Shown in pieces: positions 1-6,437 of a stretch of 9,920 bases of DNA. Every line of letters starts with the position of its first letter. Position 1 is the first letter of the stretch. The translations under genes and the position numbers were made by a program. Location of the stretch: contig USLV01000026.1 of assembly GCA_900555705.1 (NCBI GenBank), positions 1-9,920 of the forward strand, read 5' to 3'. Source of the DNA: an uncultured Oscillospiraceae bacterium. Lineage in GTDB: Bacteria > Bacillota > Clostridia > Oscillospirales > Acutalibacteraceae. Below the pieces are notes generated by a model. That model ran no database searches and had not been told where the DNA came from. It was given only the letters and a program-made list of their open reading frames with translations.

Positions 1-21
1 TCAGATGTGTATAAGAGACAG
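1..21 (+). other. Nextera (Tn5) adapter, left contig end
   Basis: The first 21 bases end in AGATGTGTATAAGAGACAG, the 19-bp Tn5 mosaic end used in Illumina Nextera library preparation, preceded by TC of the read primer. This is artificial sequence left on the contig, not bacterial DNA. Reading frames through it give spurious N-termini such as MCIRDR or MYKRQ, which should be ignored. Natural sequence begins at base 22. Confidence 0.98.
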
Positions 22-94
22 GCCGGGTGCCGAGCAGCAGCCCGCCCAGCAGACAGACCGCGACAGACAGCGCCAGCAATCGCCATTGTTTCAT
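22..94 (-). CDS. N-terminus of an exported or membrane protein (3' truncated)
   Basis: Only the first 24 codons are present, because the gene runs off the contig edge at base 22. The peptide starts MKQWRLLALSVAV and continues CLLGGLLLGTR. It has a short positively charged start followed by about 18 hydrophobic residues, as in a signal peptide or an N-terminal membrane anchor. The ATG at 94..92 was chosen because this frame gives that export signal and a purine-rich stretch (AGGAGAGAGG) lies 10-14 bases upstream. The alternative ATG at 103 is in another frame and encodes no export-like sequence. No lipobox can be recognised: the only Cys sits inside the hydrophobic stretch. The gene follows the GH43 gene by 57 bp with no terminator between them, so it is probably the next cistron. 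A sugar-transport or secreted carbohydrate-active protein would suit the context, but what is visible does not show the function. Confidence 0.6.
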
Positions 95-151
95 ATTCGA
101 CCATCCTCTCTCCTGTTCCGTTTATCTTGCCGGGGCGCGTCCGCGTCCCAT

Positions 152-1849
152 TCAGCACAGAATCCGTTCGGCTCCTTCGGTGTAGCCGGAGTCGTTATAG
201 CTGTCCACCGTGAACCAGTAGTCCACGCCGATGTTCAAATTGTGGATCGCGGCGGTGCTGCCGCCGATCACCTGCTGATGAATATACAGCGCATCCTCTC
301 GACTGCCGTAGCGGACGATATAGCCCTCGGCGCCGGGAACGGCGTCCCACGAAACGACAGCGGAACGTCCGTCATCCGCCGGGCGGCTGACCGTCAGGCC
401 GAGCGGGGCTGCCGGGGCCTCGCCGCCGCCGTTTCCGAACAACCGCAGGCCGCTGACCGCGAATTTGCCGCCCGCCGGAACCGGGCCGCGATTGGTGATC
501 CGCACAAAGCGGAGCGACAGCGGCTCGAGAAGCTCATAGTAGTCGTGGGAGGTATCCAGCGCGGTATAGGGCGCGGCTTCACAGCCGGTATGATCCACCA
601 GCAGCTCCCAGGTCTCACCGTCCGATGAGTATTCGACGGTGTAGCGATAACAGAAGCCGTCGCGGCGGTCGGAGACGTTGTCGACGTCCTGATCCGCAAA
701 ATTGACCTGTAACGCACGGACAGCGCAGGTCTTACCGAGGTCGAGTCGCAGCCATTCGCCGGACTCGCCGCTCTGCGCGCTCCACCAGCTGCGCATGCTC
801 TCCTCCGTCGCCCGATTCGCCGCGTGTGCCGCATCCAGCTCAGAGGAGGCGGTTGCCGCCGCGCCGCCGGAGACGAGGTGCCAGTCGGGACCGGGGCGGT
901 CGAAGCTGCCCTTCCCGGAGGCGGGGGTATAGGCGGGATAGTCCGCCCGGACGAGGTTCGCGACCAGCTGCCCATGATGGTCGAAGGCCGCCGGACACAT
1001 CACCAGCCGCCGTTCGAACGAATGGTTGACGCTGATCGAGACGGTGTCGAATTTCCAGAAACGGCCGTCCGCCGCCTCGAGCAGCGAGCCATGGCCCGCG
1101 CCGGTCAGGAAGCCGCCGGATTTGAAGGTGACCGGGCTGTTGTCGCAGTAGGTGAAGGGGCCGACAGGGCTGTCGGAGACATAGCAGCCGTCGGCATAGG
1201 TCGTAAACTGGGTACCGGGCGCGGCATACTGGAGATAGTAGCGGCCGTCGTGCTTGGTCATCCAGGCGCCCTCGAGCCAGCATTCGCCGGCATAGTCGGT
1301 GTTGTCGTCTCCTCGCACCTCGAACCCATGGGCCGCCGTCTCTGCCCGCAGGCAGTCGAAGGGACCGGCGATCACCGCCATATCCTGTGCCGGGTCGAGC
1401 TCCACCACCCGGATTGGGTCGACCGGGCTACAGCCATAATAGCAGTAGACCCGCCCGTCATCATCCACCAGAAATGCGGGATCGCCCCAATCCCCGACCG
1501 GACGCGACACAAATTCCCAGCGCCCACTCTTCGGGTCGCCGCTCTTATAGATCGAGCCGCTGCCGGAATGGGTGATATAAATCGCGTCACCAATAACGCA
1601 GACACCCGGCGCAAATCGGCCGATATCCGGCATTGCCTCCGGAGAGACATAGACAAAATGCCAGTCGGTCAGATCCGGCGACCACCAGTAGCCGGAGCCG
1701 TGGGAGGCAAAGAGATAGTAGTCGCCCCGAAACGCAATGGCCGCCGGGTCAGCGGACTCTCTCGAATAGTAGCCGTCCTGATACTGATAGGCGATGTTGA
1801 TCGGATTGCAGCAGGTTTCGGGGTTGGGATTGAGCTTTGGATTTTGCAT
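152..1849 (-). CDS. Intracellular GH43-family glycosidase with F5/8-type and FN3 domains
   Basis: This 565-aa protein is a probable beta-xylosidase or alpha-L-arabinofuranosidase of glycoside hydrolase family 43, hydrolysing pentose-containing oligosaccharides by inversion. Residues about 15-310 form the five-bladed propeller. The expected acids are D34 (SADPAAI, base), D123 (GDPAFLVDDDGR, pKa modulator) and E194 (CWLEGAWM, acid), with the family His at about 253 (GAGHGSL). Residues about 325-472 resemble an F5/8 type C (CBM32-like) domain (EWLRLDLGKTCAVRALQV, YTVEYSSDGETWELL, RFVRITN). Residues about 480-562 are a fibronectin type III domain (GLTVS, AVVSWDAVPGAEGYIVRY). The start at 1849 follows GGAGAGGAG by 7 bases. 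The frame stays open to an ATG at 1918, but that ATG lies inside the operator palindrome and adds 23 residues that are not signal-like. No signal peptide is visible, so a cytoplasmic location is inferred. Substrate specificity within GH43 cannot be read from the sequence. Confidence 0.9.
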   Translation of the reverse strand: MQNPKLNPNPETCCNPINIAYQYQDGYYSRESADPAAIAFRGDYYLFASHGSGYWWSPDLTDWHFVYVSPEAMPDIGRFAPGVCVIGDAIYITHSGSGSIYKSGDPKSGRWEFVSRPVGDWGDPAFLVDDDGRVYCYYGCSPVDPIRVVELDPAQDMAVIAGPFDCLRAETAAHGFEVRGDDNTDYAGECWLEGAWMTKHDGRYYLQYAAPGTQFTTYADGCYVSDSPVGPFTYCDNSPVTFKSGGFLTGAGHGSLLEAADGRFWKFDTVSISVNHSFERRLVMCPAAFDHHGQLVANLVRADYPAYTPASGKGSFDRPGPDWHLVSGGAAATASSELDAAHAANRATEESMRSWWSAQSGESGEWLRLDLGKTCAVRALQVNFADQDVDNVSDRRDGFCYRYTVEYSSDGETWELLVDHTGCEAAPYTALDTSHDYYELLEPLSLRFVRITNRGPVPAGGKFAVSGLRLFGNGGGEAPAAPLGLTVSRPADDGRSAVVSWDAVPGAEGYIVRYGSREDALYIHQQVIGGSTAAIHNLNIGVDYWFTVDSYNDSGYTEGAERILC

Positions 1850-1904
1850 ATCGCGTTCTCCTCTCCAAAGGCAGCTTTTCATAACATTGATTAACAATTT
1901 GGCG

Positions 1905-1920
1905 ATGTGCACGTGCACAT
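1905..1920. promoter_or_regulatory. Perfect 16-bp operator palindrome upstream of GH43 gene
   Basis: ATGTGCACGTGCACAT is identical to its own reverse complement and has the central CpG typical of LacI/GalR-family operators. It starts 13 bp below the -10 box of the GH43 promoter, covering roughly +7 to +22, where a bound repressor would block transcription. Its 14-bp core recurs at 9544-9557 and a near-match lies at 6295-6306. The likely binder is the LacI-family protein encoded at 5197-6219; this is inference. Confidence 0.85.
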
Positions 1921-1933
1921 TATCAATAGCACT

Positions 1934-1962
1934 ATTCTAAAGGAATTTCAAAAAATTGTCAA
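1934..1962 (-). promoter_or_regulatory. Sigma-A promoter of the GH43 gene
   Basis: On the minus strand a perfect -35 TTGACA (1962..1957), a 17-bp spacer and a -10 TAGAAT (1939..1934, one mismatch to TATAAT) lie upstream of the GH43 gene. Transcription would start near 1927, giving a leader of about 75-80 nt that contains the operator. The -35 to -10 block matches the one at 9572-9600 at 26 of 29 positions, including the non-consensus spacer. Confidence 0.85.
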
Positions 1963-2139
1963 GGGGGTTTTCAAAATTTGTATGATCCGCCCTATCCCAT
2001 TGAATAGCATGTCTTATTCGAAAAATGGCATTCCGTACGATACACATCCAGTCAAAGCCACCTTACGCTTTCCGATAAGGCGGGAAGCTGTATTCTCTTT
2101 CGAGCCAATACTGTGCCGATCCTGCCCAGCTTCGGTACG
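1963..2139. other. Intergenic stretch without recognisable features
   Basis: Between the GH43 promoter and the xylB terminator I see no coding frame with a ribosome binding site and no RNA gene. There are only short inverted repeats: CCACCTTA against TAAGGCGG near 2059-2086, and GAAGCTG at 2084-2090 against CAGCTTC at 2127-2133. Neither is followed by a T-tract. Confidence 0.5.
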
Positions 2140-2180
2140 AAAAAGCGGGGGATCAGCCAAAGGCCGATCCCCCGCTTTTT
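2140..2180 (-). terminator. Bidirectional intrinsic terminator after xylB
   Basis: AAAAAGCGGGGGATC (2140-2154) pairs perfectly with GATCCCCCGCTTTTT (2166-2180), a 15-bp stem. The 11-nt loop can itself form a small GCC/GGC hairpin. The stem begins 20 bp after the xylB stop codon. On the minus strand it ends in a run of T, as expected for a Rho-independent terminator of the lacI-xylA-xylB transcript; the A/T-flanked stem could also work in the other direction. It separates this operon from the GH43 transcription unit. Confidence 0.93.
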
Positions 2181-2200
2181 ACAGTCATGAAATTGTTTGG

Positions 2201-3727
2201 TCAGGGCATCTGCGCGAGCGTCGGATACAGCCCCTTCAGCGCCGGATACAGCGAGGTATACACCTGATAGCAGGGGGCATAGGCTGCGACATTCTCCGGA
2301 ACCGGCTGCTGGGAGCCACCCTTCCGGATGATCGCGTCACAGGCCTCCGGCACGCTGCTGTAGAGTCCCGCGCCGACGCCCGCAAGGATCGCGACGCCGA
2401 GGGCCGGGCCCTCCTTCGAGGCAATCGTCGAGATCTCGCAGTTGTAGATGTCGGCGAGCATCTGCCGCCAGAGCTTGCTGGAACCACCGCCGCCGCAGGC
2501 CGCCATGTCGTCCACCCGCAGCCCCATCTCGGCAAACACCGACAGGCAGTCCTTCAGCGAATAGGAGACGCCCTCCATCACAGCGCGCAGCAGGTCACGC
2601 TTCTCGTGCATGGCGGAGAGACCGAAGAACACGCCGCGTGCGTTGGGATCGAGGTGCGGTGTGCGCTCACCCATCAGATAGGGCAGATAGAGCAGTCGGT
2701 TGGAGCCGATCGGGGATTTCGCGGCCTCCTGATCCATCAGGTAGTAGGGGTCGACCCCCATGCCCGCCGCCGTCCGCATCTCGGCGTCACAGAACTGATC
2801 GCGGAACCATTTCAGCGAGAGGCCCGCGCCCTGGGTTACGCCCATCACGTGCCAGGCGCCCGGGACAGCGCAGCAGAAGGTGTGCACCCGTCCGGCCGGG
2901 TCGATCGCGACCTGATCGGAATGAGCAAAGACCACGCCGCTCGTGCCGATCGTCGTGAAAGCACGGCCGTTCACCACCACGCCGGTACCGACCGCGGCAG
3001 CTGCGTTGTCGCCCGCGCCGCCGACAACCGGCGTTCCTGCGGCAAGTCCGGTCTCCTTCGCCGTCGCGGACGTGACGCGGCCGGTAATCTCGGGAGATTC
3101 ATAAACCCTGCCGAGCAATGCCTTGTCGATGCCGAGCTTTTCAAGTACCTCATCCGACCAGCAGCGGCCGGGGATATCGAGCAGCTGCATGCCGCTGGCG
3201 TCCGAGACTTCGGTCGCGTATTCTCCGGTCAGCATAAACCGGATATAGTCCTTCGGAAGCAGGATATGGCGGCATTTCTCATAGATTTCCGGCTCGTGGT
3301 TGCGAACCCAGAGGATCTTGGAGGCGGTAAAACCCGTGAGCGCCGGGTTGGCGGTGATCTCTACCAGCCGCGCTTTCCCGACCTTCGCCTCGATCTCCTC
3401 GCATTCCGCGGCGGTGCGCTGGTCGCACCAGATGATCGAACGGCGCAGCACCCGGTTGTCACCGTCCAACATCACAAGACCATGCATCTGACCGGACAGG
3501 CCGATCGAGGCGACCTCCTCCGGCTTGCAGCCGCTTTTGGCGAGCACGGCGCGGATTCCCTCGACGGTGGCGTTCCACCAGTCGAGCGGCTCCTGCTCCG
3601 CCCAGCCGTTCTGCGGCTGGTAGAGCGGATATTCCGCGGTGTGGCTGGCGAGCGGGGTGCCCGCGGTGTCGAAGAGGACTGTTTTGGTGCCGGAGGTGCC
3701 GATATCAATACCGAGTAAATAGGCCAT
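2201..3727 (-). CDS. xylB: Xylulokinase
   Basis: This 508-aa FGGY-family sugar kinase should phosphorylate D-xylulose with ATP to give D-xylulose 5-phosphate, feeding the pentose phosphate or phosphoketolase pathway in the cytoplasm. The N-terminal phosphate-binding motif GIDIGTSGTKT is at residues 6-16. The sugar-contacting segments SGQMHG (78-83) and WCDQRT (100-105) are typical of XylB. D240 in GGAGDNAAAAVG is the expected catalytic base. The FGGY C-terminal signature is seen in GGGGSSKLWRQMLADIY (412-428), followed by EGPALGVAILAG. The length is normal for the family. The ATG at 3727 follows AAAGGAG by 8 bases. The gene lies 99 bp downstream of xylA with a strong hairpin between them, and is followed by an intrinsic terminator. 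Other FGGY kinases are similar overall, but the adjacent xylose isomerase and the XylB-type motifs make xylulokinase much the best call. Confidence 0.96.
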   Translation of the reverse strand: MAYLLGIDIGTSGTKTVLFDTAGTPLASHTAEYPLYQPQNGWAEQEPLDWWNATVEGIRAVLAKSGCKPEEVASIGLSGQMHGLVMLDGDNRVLRRSIIWCDQRTAAECEEIEAKVGKARLVEITANPALTGFTASKILWVRNHEPEIYEKCRHILLPKDYIRFMLTGEYATEVSDASGMQLLDIPGRCWSDEVLEKLGIDKALLGRVYESPEITGRVTSATAKETGLAAGTPVVGGAGDNAAAAVGTGVVVNGRAFTTIGTSGVVFAHSDQVAIDPAGRVHTFCCAVPGAWHVMGVTQGAGLSLKWFRDQFCDAEMRTAAGMGVDPYYLMDQEAAKSPIGSNRLLYLPYLMGERTPHLDPNARGVFFGLSAMHEKRDLLRAVMEGVSYSLKDCLSVFAEMGLRVDDMAACGGGGSSKLWRQMLADIYNCEISTIASKEGPALGVAILAGVGAGLYSSVPEACDAIIRKGGSQQPVPENVAAYAPCYQVYTSLYPALKGLYPTLAQMP

Positions 3728-3771
3728 GGGACATGACTCCTTTTCATTTGGTTTGTCGGGGTAAATGCAAA

Positions 3772-3800
3772 GCAGGGCGGGAGCGGCGCTCCCGCCCTGC
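3772..3800 (-). promoter_or_regulatory. Intercistronic GC-rich hairpin between xylA and xylB
   Basis: GCAGGGCGGGAGC (3772-3784) pairs perfectly with GCTCCCGCCCTGC (3788-3800) around a 3-nt loop, giving a 13-bp GC-rich stem 27 bp after the xylA stop codon. On the minus strand it is followed by TTTGCATTT, a poor and interrupted T-tract, so full termination is doubtful. It could act as a partial terminator that lowers xylB relative to xylA, or as a 3' stabiliser of a processed xylA mRNA. No separate promoter for xylB is evident. Confidence 0.75.
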
Positions 3801-3826
3801 GGCGCGGTTGGTTATGTAGGGCAAAA

Positions 3827-5143
3827 TCAGCCGAACATCACGGAGTTGACGATGTTCTCGAGATACTCCTGACGGCCGCTCTTGTTGGTCGTCACATCGC
3901 CCATCGCGAGCGCATACTTCTCGAGCTGCTCCATCGTGGCCTTGCCGGCGACGATATCGGCGCCGATACCGGTCTTGTAGCTCGCATAGCGATCGGCGAC
4001 GAAAGCGTCCAGACGGCCATCCTTGACCAGACGGTCGGCGATCCGCAGGCCGAGCGCAAAGGCGTCCATACCGGCGATATAGGCGTGGAAGATGTCCTCC
4101 TGCTCGAAGGAAGCGCGGCGGGTCTTGGAGTCGAAGTTCAGGCCGCCCTTCGTGAAGCCGCCGGCGCGCAGCACTTCCAGCATGCACATCGCGGTGTCAT
4201 AGACATTGGTCGGGAACTGGTCGGTATCCCAGCCGAGCAGCAGGTCGCCCTGGTTCGCGTCGATCGAGCCGAACGCGTCATTGATACGGGCAACGGTCAG
4301 CTCGTGCTGGAAGGTGTGGCAGGCGAGGGTCGCGTGGTTCGCCTCGATGTTCATCTTGAAGTCCTTGTCGAGACCGTATTTGCGCAGGAACGCGAGCACC
4401 GTCGAGGTATCGAAGTCATACTGATGCTTGGTCGGCTCCTTCGGCTTCGGCTCGATATAGAAATCGCCCTTGAAGCCGATCGAACGGGCATAGTCGACGG
4501 TCAGACGCATCAGACGCGCCATATTGTCGAGCTCGAGGCCCATGTCGGTGTTCAACAGGGTCTCATAGCCCTCACGACCACCCCAGAACACATAGCCTTC
4601 GCCGCCGAGCTTCGTCGTGATCTCGACCGCCTTCTTGATCTGCGCAGCCGCGAACGCGAAGACATCCGCGTTGCAGGAGGTGCCGGCGCCGTGCATATAG
4701 CGCGGGTTGCCGAAGCAGTTCGCCGTGCCCCAGAGCAGCTTCTTGCCGGTCTGCTTCATCAGGTCGGCGAGCAGATCGCTGATCTCGTCCAGACGGGCGT
4801 TGCTCTCAGCAAGGGACTCCCCTTCCGGCGCGATGTCGCGGTCATGGAAGCAGTAAAAATCCATGTCCAGCTTATCCATCAGTTCAAACGTCGCATAGGC
4901 CTTGTTGCGGGCAATGTCCATCGGGCTGCCGCCGCCATAGGTCTTCGGGGTGGTGCCGACGCCAAACATGTCAGTACCATCGGCGCACATGGTGTGCCAG
5001 TAGGACAGCGCAAAGCGAAGCTGCTCGCGCATCGTCTTGCCGGCGATAACCTCCTCCGGGTTGTAGTAACGGAACGCGAGCGGATTGTCGCTCTTCGCAC
5101 CCTCATACTTTACCTTGGAGATACCTTTGTAAAATTCTTGCAT
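3827..5143 (-). CDS. xylA: Xylose isomerase (class II)
   Basis: This 438-aa cytoplasmic enzyme interconverts D-xylose and D-xylulose using two divalent metal ions. Its length and N-terminus fit the class II enzymes of Bacillota and Bacteroidota rather than the shorter actinobacterial class I. The catalytic His is H100 in CFHDRDIAPEG. The metal ligands are in place: E231 (IEPKPKEP), E267 and H270 (NIEANHATLACH), D295 (SIDANQGD), D306 and D308 (GWDTDQFP) and D338 (LNFDSKTRR). The VFWGGREGYETLLNTD signature is at 185-200. The ATG at 5143 follows GGGAGG by 8 bases. The gene begins 53 bp after the lacI-type gene, with no convincing promoter in the gap: TATAAT-like hexamers are present but lack a -35 partner. 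It is therefore probably co-transcribed with the regulator and xylB. No key residue is missing. Confidence 0.98.
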   Translation of the reverse strand: MQEFYKGISKVKYEGAKSDNPLAFRYYNPEEVIAGKTMREQLRFALSYWHTMCADGTDMFGVGTTPKTYGGGSPMDIARNKAYATFELMDKLDMDFYCFHDRDIAPEGESLAESNARLDEISDLLADLMKQTGKKLLWGTANCFGNPRYMHGAGTSCNADVFAFAAAQIKKAVEITTKLGGEGYVFWGGREGYETLLNTDMGLELDNMARLMRLTVDYARSIGFKGDFYIEPKPKEPTKHQYDFDTSTVLAFLRKYGLDKDFKMNIEANHATLACHTFQHELTVARINDAFGSIDANQGDLLLGWDTDQFPTNVYDTAMCMLEVLRAGGFTKGGLNFDSKTRRASFEQEDIFHAYIAGMDAFALGLRIADRLVKDGRLDAFVADRYASYKTGIGADIVAGKATMEQLEKYALAMGDVTTNKSGRQEYLENIVNSVMFG

Positions 5144-5196
5144 TGCAATTGCCTCCCTTTCAGTATAAAGACACAGGGGGAATCCCCATGCCAGAT

Positions 5197-6219
5197 CTAT
5201 AAATTATACTTTATTTTGATCTCGTTTTGGGTGTACTGCCGGGGATCGGCAGGTGTCTGGTGGAACAGCAGGTGGTTAAGCAGCAGCTTAACCCCGCTGT
5301 AGCCCTGCAAATAGGGCTGCTGGCAAATGGTGGCCGCGATAATGTCCCGATGGATATAGTCGCGGATGGTGTCATTGACATCGCAGGTGATGATGGTTGG
5401 ATTGGTGAAGCCGCCGGACTGCAAAACCGCCTGCGCACCGCCAATCACACCACCGGCCGCGAAGTAAAGCGCGTTGATCTGCGGATAGCGCGCCAGCGTC
5501 TCGGCCACAACACGGAAGGAAAGCTCGTCATCGTCGTCGTTTTCAACCACATCGATGATCTCGGCCCCAGGATAGTCCGATTTCATGACGCGGGAAAATC
5601 CATAGACCCGCTGATTATGGCCCAACACCTTGAGCGAACCGGTGACCACCAGCACACGGGCGGAGGCGCCCATCAGCATACCGAGCATACGGGCGGCCGT
5701 CTGGCCGGAACGAAGATAGTCACAGCCGACATAGGCGAGCCGATGGCAGTCGTCGATATCCGAGTTGATCACCACGACCGGAATGCCCTTCGCATGAAAG
5801 CTGTCCAGCCGTCGGGCGACCTCGGGATGATTGATCGGAGTCAGCACCAGTCCCGAAAGTTCCTCCTCAAGCAGCTCGTCGAGCACTTCAATCTGCTCCT
5901 GCAGATTATAACCCTTGATCTGCCGCATTTTCAGCTCGATGGAAAAATCGGAAAAATCCTTGACAGCTTCGCGAATGCCGCGGATAACCTCGTCAAAGAA
6001 GAGGTTGCCGACCGAATTCATCAGCACACCGATGGTCAGCGTCTCGCGCATGACCAGCGCTTTTCCAGCCCGCATGGGGCGGTAGCCGTATTCCGCCGCG
6101 ATATCCAGGATTCGCTGCCGGACATCCGGGCGGACACCGCCGCGGTTGTTGAGCGCACGGTCAACCGTTCCACGTGATACGCCGGCCAGCTCCGCGAGCT
6201 GTTTGGATGTGATGCGCAA
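5197..6219 (-). CDS. LacI/GalR-family transcriptional regulator (TTG start), probable xylose/xylan repressor
   Basis: This 340-aa regulator is of normal LacI-family length. Residues 1-56 hold the helix-turn-helix (SKQLAELAGVS as first helix and turn, RGTVDRALNNRGGV as recognition region) and the hinge (YGYRPMRAGKALV). Residues about 60-340 form a periplasmic-binding-protein-like sugar-sensing domain (LTIGVLMNS, GLVLTPINHPEV, IPVVVINSDI, ALYFAAGGVIGG, TIITCDVNDT). The start is TTG at 6219..6217, supported by AAAGGAG 8 bases upstream and by the HTH beginning immediately; no ATG gives this N-terminus. It is first in a probable operon with xylA and xylB, so xylose, xylulose or a xylo-oligosaccharide is the likely effector. 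The palindrome TGTGCACGTGCACA in front of two nearby CAZyme genes, with a variant downstream of this gene's own promoter, is the probable operator. The effector and mode of action are inferred. Confidence 0.93.
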   Translation of the reverse strand: MRITSKQLAELAGVSRGTVDRALNNRGGVRPDVRQRILDIAAEYGYRPMRAGKALVMRETLTIGVLMNSVGNLFFDEVIRGIREAVKDFSDFSIELKMRQIKGYNLQEQIEVLDELLEEELSGLVLTPINHPEVARRLDSFHAKGIPVVVINSDIDDCHRLAYVGCDYLRSGQTAARMLGMLMGASARVLVVTGSLKVLGHNQRVYGFSRVMKSDYPGAEIIDVVENDDDDELSFRVVAETLARYPQINALYFAAGGVIGGAQAVLQSGGFTNPTIITCDVNDTIRDYIHRDIIAATICQQPYLQGYSGVKLLLNHLLFHQTPADPRQYTQNEIKIKYNL

Positions 6220-6294
6220 GCCGTCCTCTCCTTTCCAAAAAAGAAAACTCTGCGGGAGAAAATCAAGCGGACAAATGCCCTCTCATCCCCCTGC

Positions 6295-6306
6295 GTGCAC
6301 GAGCAC
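6295..6306. promoter_or_regulatory. Operator-like site downstream of the lacI-xylAB promoter
   Basis: GTGCACGAGCAC matches the 12-bp core GTGCACGTGCAC of the two perfect palindromes at 11 of 12 positions. It starts 9 bp below the -10 box, with its centre 15.5 bp from the -10 edge, so it overlaps roughly +3 to +14 of the transcript. This position suits autorepression. The imperfect half-site would predict weaker binding than at the two CAZyme promoters. Confidence 0.68.
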
Positions 6307-6315
6307 CTGCTTTTC

Positions 6316-6344
6316 AATATACCAAGCTGAAATGAAATTGTCAA
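6316..6344 (-). promoter_or_regulatory. Sigma-A promoter of the lacI-xylA-xylB operon
   Basis: A perfect -35 TTGACA (6344..6339), a 17-bp spacer and a -10 TATATT (6321..6316, one mismatch) lie on the minus strand about 100 bp upstream of the regulator's TTG start codon. Transcription would begin near 6309, immediately before the operator-like site at 6295-6306. The spacer differs from the one shared by the two CAZyme promoters. Confidence 0.85.
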
Positions 6345-6356
6345 TGGCTTCATGCA

Positions 6357-6382
6357 AAAAAGCACGTGAAAACGTGCTTTTT
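6357..6382 (-). terminator. Intrinsic terminator, GAAA loop, A/T-flanked
   Basis: AAAAAGCACGT (6357-6367) pairs perfectly with ACGTGCTTTTT (6372-6382) around the tetranucleotide GAAA (TTTC on the minus strand). Read on the minus strand the stem ends in six T, so it can stop transcripts coming from the dockerin gene about 230 bp upstream, just before the lacI promoter begins. The structure is symmetric and could also work on the plus strand. Confidence 0.85.
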
Positions 6383-6437
6383 GTGCGAAATACAATATTG
6401 AGAATTGACCGTTCCCTTTCTTTTCGCCTATTCCGCC

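Noticed and set aside
824..1894. Open frame of 356 codons on the plus strand antisense to the GH43 gene
   Set aside because: It has no RBS or recognisable domain. The opposite strand encodes a clear GH43 enzyme.
1850..1918. 23-residue N-terminal extension of the GH43 protein from the ATG at 1918
   Set aside because: That ATG is within the operator and close to the predicted transcription start, and it lacks an RBS. The ATG at 1849 has GGAGAGGAG at proper spacing, and the GH43 domain needs no extension.
1907..3718. Open frame of 603 codons on the plus strand across the GH43 promoter and antisense to xylB
   Set aside because: It begins inside the operator palindrome, runs through the bidirectional terminator, and is a shadow of xylB.
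5176..5187. Short GGGGA/TCCCC palindrome before xylA
   Set aside because: The arms are only 5 bp around one base and the motif is not repeated elsewhere in the window, so it is not enough to call an operator or terminator.
5144..5208. Separate promoter for xylA (TATAAT at 5208..5203, TATACT at 5167..5162)
   Set aside because: No acceptable -35 hexamer lies 16-18 bp upstream of either, and the TATAAT overlaps the last codons of the regulator. Co-transcription is simpler.
4085..5302. Open frame of 405 codons on the plus strand antisense to xylA
   Set aside because: xylA has all catalytic and metal-binding residues. The antisense product resembles no family I know and has no RBS.
6366..6379. 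Possible catabolite-response (cre) site around ACGTGAAAACGTGC
   Set aside because: It departs from the cre consensus at several positions and is fully explained as the stem and loop of the terminator at 6357-6382.
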